Shown: positions 58,679 through 64,000 of the stretch, piece after piece
Position numbering within the stretch: position 1 is the stretch's first letter
How the letters are laid out: each line of letters begins with the position of its first letter
From: an uncultured Christensenella sp.
Lineage (GTDB): Bacteria > Bacillota > Clostridia > Christensenellales > Borkfalkiaceae
Direction of reading: 5' to 3'
Length of the DNA stretch: 64,000 nt
Assembly (NCBI GenBank): GCA_910586245.1
Contig: CAJUFY010000001.1
Coordinates: 62,001 to 126,000 of the forward strand
Made by a program: the position numbers and the translations under genes
Notes under the pieces: model-generated
Database searches by the model: none
Told to the model about the DNA's origin: nothing
Seen by the model: only the letters and a program-made list of their open reading frames with translations

Positions 58679-59181
58679 GCCTGTGCCTCCGCAAGCGAAA
58701 CGATCTCGCGCGCAACCTCTTCCACCGACTTCCCGTCGGTATCCACGAGAAAGTCGGCAACGTGTTCATATACGGGCGTCCGTTCGCGGAGCAGCTCGGC
58801 AAGCCGTTCCTCCGTTCTCGTATCCTTCAACAAGGGACGGGATTCGTCACCGTGCACCCGTTCGAGCAACGCTTCGAGCGAAGCGCGCAAAAAGAAAACT
58901 TTCCCCCGCTCTTTCAGCAGATCTCCGTTTTCCGGTTTGAGTACGAGCCCGCCGCCCGTGGAAATCACCAATCCGTCCTGCGGCGCAAGTTCGCGCACGA
59001 TCTCCGTTTCCAGAGAACGGAAATGCGCTTCGCCGTAATATTCGAACAAATCCGAAATTCTGCCGTAGCGGTCGGTAATCATAATGTCGGTATCGTACCA
59101 ACGTTTGCCCGTAAGTTCCGCAATGCGGATTCCCACGCTCGTTTTGCCCACGCCCATCATGCCGCACAGTACGATATTCAT
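58675..59181 (-). CDS. aroK: Shikimate kinase
   Basis: A 168-residue kinase. The P-loop is GMMGVGKTS (7-15), DTD for Mg and shikimate is in WYDTDIMI, the shikimate-binding GGG is in STGGGLVL, and the lid Arg lies in SRPLLKD. It phosphorylates shikimate at O3. The start at 59181 overlaps the aroQ stop by 4 nt; the frame continues upstream over aroQ but is a shadow there. Confidence 0.94.
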   Translation of the reverse strand: MNIVLCGMMGVGKTSVGIRIAELTGKRWYDTDIMITDRYGRISDLFEYYGEAHFRSLETEIVRELAPQDGLVISTGGGLVLKPENGDLLKERGKVFFLRASLEALLERVHGDESRPLLKDTRTEERLAELLRERTPVYEHVADFLVDTDGKSVEEVAREIVSLAEAQA

Positions 59182-59600
59182 AGATGAAAACTCTCCAAAG
59201 CAAGACGGTAGCTGTGTTTTCCGAAGCCGAGGATTTCCCCGCGGCACACTTCGGTCAGCACCGATTTTTTACGGAATTCTTCGCGCGCGTGCACGTTGGA
59301 CATATGCACTTCGACGACGGGCACCGTAACCGCGGCGATTGCGTCGCGCAGCGCGTACGAATAGTGCGTGAACGCGCCCGCGTTCAGCACGATTCCGTCG
59401 TAATTTCCCTGTGCGCTTTGAATCTTCGCGCAAAGCTCCCCTTCGAGATTGCTCTGGAAAAAATCGACGGTATCGCCGCACTCTTTTGCATACGCGGCAA
59501 GTTCCGCGTTGATTTCTTCCAGCGTTTCGCCGCCGTACACGCCCGTTTCGCGCTTGCCCGTTAAATTGAGATTCACGCCGTTCAACACAAGTAATTTCAT
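59178..59600 (-). CDS. aroQ: 3-dehydroquinate dehydratase, type II
   Basis: A 140-residue dodecameric enzyme. Catalytic Tyr region: LNGVNLNLTGKRETGVYG; NAGAFTHYSYALRDAI and the His of VEVHMSN are conserved. It removes water from dehydroquinate to give dehydroshikimate. GAGGAAAACGG precedes the ATG. Confidence 0.96.
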   Translation of the reverse strand: MKLLVLNGVNLNLTGKRETGVYGGETLEEINAELAAYAKECGDTVDFFQSNLEGELCAKIQSAQGNYDGIVLNAGAFTHYSYALRDAIAAVTVPVVEVHMSNVHAREEFRKKSVLTEVCRGEILGFGKHSYRLALESFHL

Positions 59601-60397
59601 CCGTTTTCCTCCGAATATTTCAGCCAAAGTTCCCGCGCCTCGTCTGCGTCGGGCTGCCGTTCCAAAAAGATGCAATCGCCGTAATACGCCTGATAAAAGA
59701 GCATCGCCGCGCCGTTCACCGTCCGCTTGCCCGCCTCCCGCGCAAGCCGCAGAAATTCCGATTCCGCGGGCACGTAAATCAGATCGACCGCAACGCCGCA
59801 CTGCGCGAGCAATTCGCGCGGCGCGGGGGAAATTCCCACCGTATCGTGCATACCGATCCCCGTACAGTTGATCGCGACGTCGAAGGGCTTGCAGGGAAGT
59901 TCGCCGAGCGGCGTAAATCCGCCGAGTTCTTCGTATACGGCGCGCAGCCGTTCCGCGTTCCGTTCGTAAACGGAAACGGACGCACCCGCTTCCGTCAGTT
60001 TTTTAACGCAGCTTCTGCCCGCGCCGCCCGCGCCGAGCAACAATACGGTTTTCCCCTTGACCGAAACGCCCGCGTTTTCGAGCATCAGCAGGAATCCGAA
60101 TCCGTCCGTATTGTACCCCGCACGCTCCTTCGCGCGCACGGTATTCACCGCGCCGAACGCGGGCGCGTCCCCCCGAAGTTCCTTTAAATAGGGAATGATT
60201 TCCGCCTTGAACGGAATGGTCACGCAAAACCCGTCGTACGTCCGAAAAAGCTCCTCCGCGCGGGAAGCGAACGCTTCGGGCGGGACGGAAACTTTTTCGT
60301 ACGAACAGGGCACGCCCAAACGCTGCAAAATAAACGTATGCATCTGCGGACTTTGGGACTGCGAAACGTCCTTCCCGACGACTGCAAGTTTTAACAT
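59597..60397 (-). CDS. aroE: Shikimate dehydrogenase
   Basis: A 266-residue NADP enzyme. The substrate site is GKDVSQSQSPQMH, the catalytic Lys is in CVTIPFKAEI, AVNTVR follows, and the nucleotide motif is LGAGGAGRS. It reduces dehydroshikimate to shikimate. CAGGAGAAATT precedes the start. It overlaps aroB by 7 nt and aroQ by 4 nt. Confidence 0.95.
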   Translation of the reverse strand: MLKLAVVGKDVSQSQSPQMHTFILQRLGVPCSYEKVSVPPEAFASRAEELFRTYDGFCVTIPFKAEIIPYLKELRGDAPAFGAVNTVRAKERAGYNTDGFGFLLMLENAGVSVKGKTVLLLGAGGAGRSCVKKLTEAGASVSVYERNAERLRAVYEELGGFTPLGELPCKPFDVAINCTGIGMHDTVGISPAPRELLAQCGVAVDLIYVPAESEFLRLAREAGKRTVNGAAMLFYQAYYGDCIFLERQPDADEARELWLKYSEENG

Positions 60398-61428
60398 AAT
60401 TTCTCCTGTATCGCCGCAAGCTCCGCGCAATAATCCGCAAACGGAATTTCAAGCAACGCGTATTCCCCCTTCGAAACGGGCGCCGTAACGACGACCGCCG
60501 CGGAAGTGTGATTCTTTTTATCGAGCCGCGCAAGTTCCGCCGCCCTTGCCGCGGAAGGCAGAGCGGGCATTCCGCCCAGCGCCCGCATCGCAAGCGATTG
60601 CAATTCTTCGAGATATCCGACGTCGCACTTCGTACGCCCTTTCGCAAGTTCCGCTTCCAACGCAATCCCGATCAGCACGTATTCGCCGTGAGAGAGAGCG
60701 CCGTCCGTCAATTCGAACGCATGCCCCGTCGTATGCCCCAAATTGAGACATTGCCGCAGTCCGCTCTCTTTCGCGTCCTTTTGCACGACTTCCGCCTTGA
60801 TCGCAATATTTTCGGGCACGAGTTCCGCAAGAAAACCCAGCTCCGTCAGACGCGACGCGTTCGCCGCGAGCGTATCGAACAGCTTCCCGTCGAGTGCCGC
60901 GTGCTTCACGATTTCGCCCAGACCGCAGCGCAGTTCGCGGGGCGGCAGCGTCTTTAAAAAGCGCGCGTCCGCAAGCACCCGATCGGGCTGTTTGAAAGCA
61001 CCCACAAGGTTCTTGACCCCGCAGAAATCGACCGCGGTTTTGCCGCCGACGGAAGAATCCACCTGCGCCAACAGCGTCGTAGGAATCTGCACGCAGCCGA
61101 TCCCGCGCATATACAGCGCGCTTGCAAGCCCGCCGATATCGCCCACGACGCCGCCGCCCAGACACACGAGCGTGCTCTTTCTCGTCAACCCCGCACCCGC
61201 CATTCGTTCCAGCAGCGCAAACAGCGTCTGCGGCGTCTTATATTCTTCGCCCGCCGGCATGGCGTACACGGGACGACCGGAAAACGTGTCCGCAATCCAA
61301 TCTTTGTAGAGACGTAAAACGTTCCCGTCGGTAAATACGAAATCACCGGTTGCGCCGTCCAGCGCGCCGTCGCCGCACAGAACGATACTCTTTTGCGTTT
61401 CGCTGCCCGTAATGCGGAATTCTCTCAT
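60391..61428 (-). CDS. aroB: 3-dehydroquinate synthase
   Basis: A 345-residue NAD- and metal-dependent enzyme. NAD motif: GGGVVGDIGG; IPTTLLAQVDSSVGGKT, then the metal ligands Glu in GLGEIVKHA and the His residues in NLGHTTGHAFE and SHGEYV. It cyclises DAHP to dehydroquinate. It overlaps aroC by 4 nt; the longer upstream frame over aroC is a shadow. Confidence 0.96.
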   Translation of the reverse strand: MREFRITGSETQKSIVLCGDGALDGATGDFVFTDGNVLRLYKDWIADTFSGRPVYAMPAGEEYKTPQTLFALLERMAGAGLTRKSTLVCLGGGVVGDIGGLASALYMRGIGCVQIPTTLLAQVDSSVGGKTAVDFCGVKNLVGAFKQPDRVLADARFLKTLPPRELRCGLGEIVKHAALDGKLFDTLAANASRLTELGFLAELVPENIAIKAEVVQKDAKESGLRQCLNLGHTTGHAFELTDGALSHGEYVLIGIALEAELAKGRTKCDVGYLEELQSLAMRALGGMPALPSAARAAELARLDKKNHTSAAVVVTAPVSKGEYALLEIPFADYCAELAAIQEKLC

Positions 61429-62555
61429 AACGGCAGTTCTCCGTAACGGCGGATCACTTCCGCCATGTTGTCCCCGCCCAAGCGTTCGAGCAAAACGGCT
61501 GCAAGTTCGCAGGCAACCGCGCTCTCGCAAATCACTTCAAAGGCGAGAATCGCGCATACGTCGCTGCGTTCGGCGGCGGCGCGCGCGGGAAGATTGTCTG
61601 CAATATCCACCGTCCGCAAACCCTTCATGAGCGTGGGAATCGGCTTCATGGCGGCGCGCAGCACGATTTCCTCGCCGTTGCTCATGCCGCCCTCGATCCC
61701 GCCCGCACGGTTGGTCGTGCGGAAATAATTCCCGTTTTCGCATTCGATTTCGTCGTGTACCTCGCTGCCCCGCCGCACGGCGCAGCCGAAGCCGAGCCCG
61801 ACTTCCGCGCCCTTGACCGCCTGCACGCTCACGAGCGCGCTGCAAAGGCGGGCGTCCAGTTTTTCGGAATACGTCATGCAGCTCCCGAAGCCGCTCTTTA
61901 ATCCCCGCACGCGGATTTCCGCGATCCCGCCGCAGGTATCGCCCGCGGACTTCAATCCGTCGATGCGTTTTACCGCTTCGCGCTGCTTTTGCGCATCCAT
62001 CATGAACAATTCGGGCAAGCGGTTTTTTCGGATCTCTTCAAACGCGTATTCGTTTTCGTCGTTCACTTCGCCCGCACGGCGCACGTAGCCCGTAATTTCG
62101 ACGCCGAGTTTCGCAAGCAACTGGCGGCAAATACTGCCCGCCGCCACGCGCACGGCGGTTTCCCGCGCCGAAGCGCGCTCCAGAATGTTGCGCGCGTCGT
62201 CCGTCGCAAACTTTTTGATTCCAGTCAGATCGGCGTGACCGGGGCGGACTTTGGTCAAACGGCGCTGAGAAAGGTCGCACCCTTCGGGCGCCATGAATTC
62301 TTTCCAGTTTTCGTAATCGCGGTTGAATACCGCCAGCGCGACGGGACTGCCCAGCGTCGTGCGGTTTCTGACCCCCGCAAGAATTTCCGCCTCGTCCTTT
62401 TCGATGCGCTGCCGTCCCCCTCTGCCGTATCCGCTCTGGCGCAGGGCGAGGTATTCCCCGATCTCGTTCAGATCGAGTTCCAACCCTGCGGGCAGCCCCT
62501 CAATAATGGCGACAAGCGCCTTGCCGTGCGATTCTCCCGCCGTGGTAATCTTCAT
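61425..62555 (-). CDS. aroC: Chorismate synthase
   Basis: A 376-residue FMN enzyme making chorismate from EPSP. Family blocks: GESHGKALVAIIEGLPAG, SGYGRGGRQRIEKDEAEI, RPGHADLTG, ARETAVRVAAGSICRQLL and GGIEGGMSNGEEI. EPSP synthase (aroA) is not in the window although all neighbours in the pathway are. It follows the MBL-fold gene by 3 nt. Confidence 0.96.
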   Translation of the reverse strand: MKITTAGESHGKALVAIIEGLPAGLELDLNEIGEYLALRQSGYGRGGRQRIEKDEAEILAGVRNRTTLGSPVALAVFNRDYENWKEFMAPEGCDLSQRRLTKVRPGHADLTGIKKFATDDARNILERASARETAVRVAAGSICRQLLAKLGVEITGYVRRAGEVNDENEYAFEEIRKNRLPELFMMDAQKQREAVKRIDGLKSAGDTCGGIAEIRVRGLKSGFGSCMTYSEKLDARLCSALVSVQAVKGAEVGLGFGCAVRRGSEVHDEIECENGNYFRTTNRAGGIEGGMSNGEEIVLRAAMKPIPTLMKGLRTVDIADNLPARAAAERSDVCAILAFEVICESAVACELAAVLLERLGGDNMAEVIRRYGELPL

Positions 62556-62558
62556 AAT

Positions 62559-63533
62559 TTACTCCGAATCCGTATGTATCGTATAACTTCCGTCCCGTAT
62601 GGAAAAGACGACGTTCCCAAGCTCGTCCGTGCGGTAAATTTCCGCGCCCGCCTGCGCGAGATTGCGCACCGTTTCTTCCGCAGGGTGCCCGTAAACGTTG
62701 CCCCTGTCCAAAGAAAGAACCGCCGCCTTTGCGCCGAGCAATTCCAGCCAATCGGCACAGCACGCGTCCGCCGAACCGTGATGCGAAACTTTTAAAATAT
62801 CCGTTTCCTCCAAGCGCACAGGATATCCCTGCGCGTCGAAAACCCCTTCCGCAAGCGCGTATTCGCGCATTAACAAACGTTCGCGCTTTTCGGTCGCGTC
62901 GCCGCAGAGCAATACGCTTACGCCCGCATAGCGCAGGTACAGCACGCTCGAAAGATCGTTTTCGCTCTCGTCCGCTTCCGTCGAGCGGGGAGAAATACAC
63001 ACCGCGTAAGCGCCCGAAGGACGCGCGATCACGTCGTAGCGCGCAAGCGTCCCGATTTCCGCGCCGCGGCTTTTCGCAATCTGTTCCAAACGCAGATACG
63101 CGCGGGAAGCGGAACCTTCCTGCGGCAGATAGAGTGCGCGCACGGGGAAATAGCGCAGGATTTCCGCAAGTCCGCCGATATGGTCGGAATCCGCGTGCGT
63201 CGCGACAAGCGTATACGAAACCGCGTTCAACCCCTTTAAATAGCGCACGAGCGCCGCCGACGTTTGAAAACTACCGTTTCCGCCGTCCACCACGAGCGCG
63301 TCGCCGTCGGGGAATTCCACCACCGTGCAATCGCCCTGCCCGACGTCCAAAAAATGCACCCGCATTTCGCCCGCTTCCCTTGCGGAAATCTTCCTTGCGG
63401 GAAGCATGCTTTTGAGCGGCAAAAAATATTCGAACAGTCCGAGCGCGACGACGCACGCAACGGCAAGCCCCGCAAGCAGAAACTTACGAAGGATTGCGCG
63501 CCGCGCAAAATTCGTCCGACGGAACGGATTCAT
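62559..63533 (-). CDS. Membrane-anchored metallo-beta-lactamase fold hydrolase (ComEC C-domain-like)
   Basis: A 324-residue protein with one N-terminal membrane helix (about 16-38) and an extracellular MBL domain. MBL motifs: HFLDVGQGDCTVVE, THADSDHIGG (metal site), LLCGDA and KVSHHGS. This is the nuclease-like domain found at the end of competence protein ComEC and in related stand-alone enzymes. It lacks the ComEC competence channel, so it may degrade extracellular DNA or a phosphodiester substrate. It overlaps the upstream patatin gene by 4 nt. Confidence 0.82.
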   Translation of the reverse strand: MNPFRRTNFARRAILRKFLLAGLAVACVVALGLFEYFLPLKSMLPARKISAREAGEMRVHFLDVGQGDCTVVEFPDGDALVVDGGNGSFQTSAALVRYLKGLNAVSYTLVATHADSDHIGGLAEILRYFPVRALYLPQEGSASRAYLRLEQIAKSRGAEIGTLARYDVIARPSGAYAVCISPRSTEADESENDLSSVLYLRYAGVSVLLCGDATEKRERLLMREYALAEGVFDAQGYPVRLEETDILKVSHHGSADACCADWLELLGAKAAVLSLDRGNVYGHPAEETVRNLAQAGAEIYRTDELGNVVFSIRDGSYTIHTDSE

Positions 63534-64000
63534 TTCTTTTTCCTGCGCGAAGCCGCCTTGATCGCCGCTTTCACGTCCTCCATCTTCGCGCGCGCTTCGG
63601 CGTAACCGAGTTCCATCATCGCGTCCATCGCCGTACGGGAAACGTCCGTCGCGCGGTAATCGTATAAATTCGGGCGGAGCATGACGTCCGCCGCGTCGTA
63701 ACCGCGGCTCTTTGCGTTATCGAGCGTCTTAACCGGCACGAACGCGTTGATCGCGGTTCCCACGAGGCGGCTGATCCGCCCCTTTTCCTCTTCGGGACGC
63801 ACGAAGGCGGAAAGATCGATTGCAATTACGACGTCCGCTCCCATTTCTTTGCAGATATCTGCGGGAATGGCGTTCGTATACGCGCCGTCGTAATAGCGCA
63901 CGCCGTCCATTTCCACAGCGCGGAAAAAGGGCGGGATCGCCGCCGACGCCGTGACCGCGCGTGCTGTGTTTCCGCTGCGCAGCACGACGCCTTCGTTATT
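63530..64000 (-). CDS. Patatin-like phospholipase, C-terminal part (cut by window edge)
   Basis: 157 codons of the C-terminal half are in the window; the N-terminus with the Gly-x-Ser-x-Gly nucleophile lies beyond 64000. The visible blocks ASAAIPPFFRAVEMDGVRYY and DGAYTNAIPA, with the catalytic Asp in DGA, are typical of the RssA/YlbK patatin group. The tail is basic and ends KAASRRKKK. It heads the visible part of the aro operon. It is a second patatin besides that at 45026-45829, with little visible similarity outside the motifs. Confidence 0.83.
   Translation of the reverse strand, partial: NNEGVVLRSGNTARAVTASAAIPPFFRAVEMDGVRYYDGAYTNAIPADICKEMGADVVIAIDLSAFVRPEEEKGRISRLVGTAINAFVPVKTLDNAKSRGYDAADVMLRPNLYDYRATDVSRTAMDAMMELGYAEARAKMEDVKAAIKAASRRKKK

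Noticed and set aside
1..64000. CRISPR arrays, rRNA genes and insertion sequences
   Set aside because: No regularly spaced repeats, rRNA sequence or transposase frames were seen on reading the window. A dedicated repeat search would be needed to exclude very short remnants.

Overview
The window looks like a chromosomal segment of a strictly anaerobic, plant-glycan-degrading Firmicute in the Clostridia, perhaps Christensenellales-like (the order is inferred from gene style, not proven). Support: an oxygen-sensitive one-piece pyruvate:ferredoxin oxidoreductase, a corrinoid methyl-transfer protein with its reductive activator, an ECF transporter module in the Firmicute order ecfA1-ecfA2-ecfT-truA, a primary sigma factor in a dgt-dnaG-rpoD run, and sporulation genes (spoVAC, a ylbJ-type gene). 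Codon use is moderately GC-rich, so most genes throw long false antisense frames, which are left out.

Layout. 1-1.35 kb: corrinoid activator (cut by the window edge) and corrinoid protein. 1.5-2.2 kb: orphan OmpR-type regulator. 2.26-10.57 kb: a seven-gene minus-strand arabinan operon (carbohydrate-binding lipoprotein, GH43 lipoprotein, CUT1 sugar-binding protein, two permeases, cytoplasmic GH43, second GH43 lipoprotein). Its promoter has a run of nine G between the -35 and -10 boxes, so it may be phase variable. 10.88-16.0 kb: a broken lipoprotein gene fused to the tail of a ROK kinase, then a LacI regulator and a GH92 mannosidase, with LacI-type operators at both promoters. 16.2-23.5 kb: deaminase, tRNA-Ser(CGA), LysR, mnmE, a membrane protein, truA and the ECF genes. 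23.75-27.3 kb: nifJ. 27.3-30.4 kb: ribokinase, GH127 and a DUF1858 protein. 30.46-31.0 kb: spoVAC behind a sigma-G-like promoter.

31.08-38.56 kb is the most unusual part: an intact, tightly overlapping eight-gene operon for a P22/podovirus-like DNA-packaging and head module (TerL, small protein, portal, scaffold, coat, adaptor-like protein, propeller-type plug/hub protein, and a last unknown), closed by its own terminator. No integrase, replication, lysis, tail-fibre or repressor genes are visible around it. Next to it lie two secreted, C-terminally membrane-anchored proteins of unknown function and a possible HTH protein.

42.7-64 kb: a further GH43, rarA, a patatin-like hydrolase and ylbJ, then two long minus-strand housekeeping runs. 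The first is dgt-dnaG-rpoD-trmK-nif3-COG1579-alr-MTHFS-membrane protein-rsmD-coaD-DAHP synthase-pheA. The second is patatin-MBL-aroC-aroB-aroE-aroQ-aroK-SDR. Together they supply most of the shikimate pathway and the phenylalanine branch; aroA is not in the window.

A second recurrent feature is a set of promoters (TATAAT or TATGAT, often as TGTTATAAT) whose -10 box ends only 6-7 nt before the ATG, with no Shine-Dalgarno sequence. These predict leaderless mRNAs for the response regulator, the deaminase and both secreted orphan proteins.
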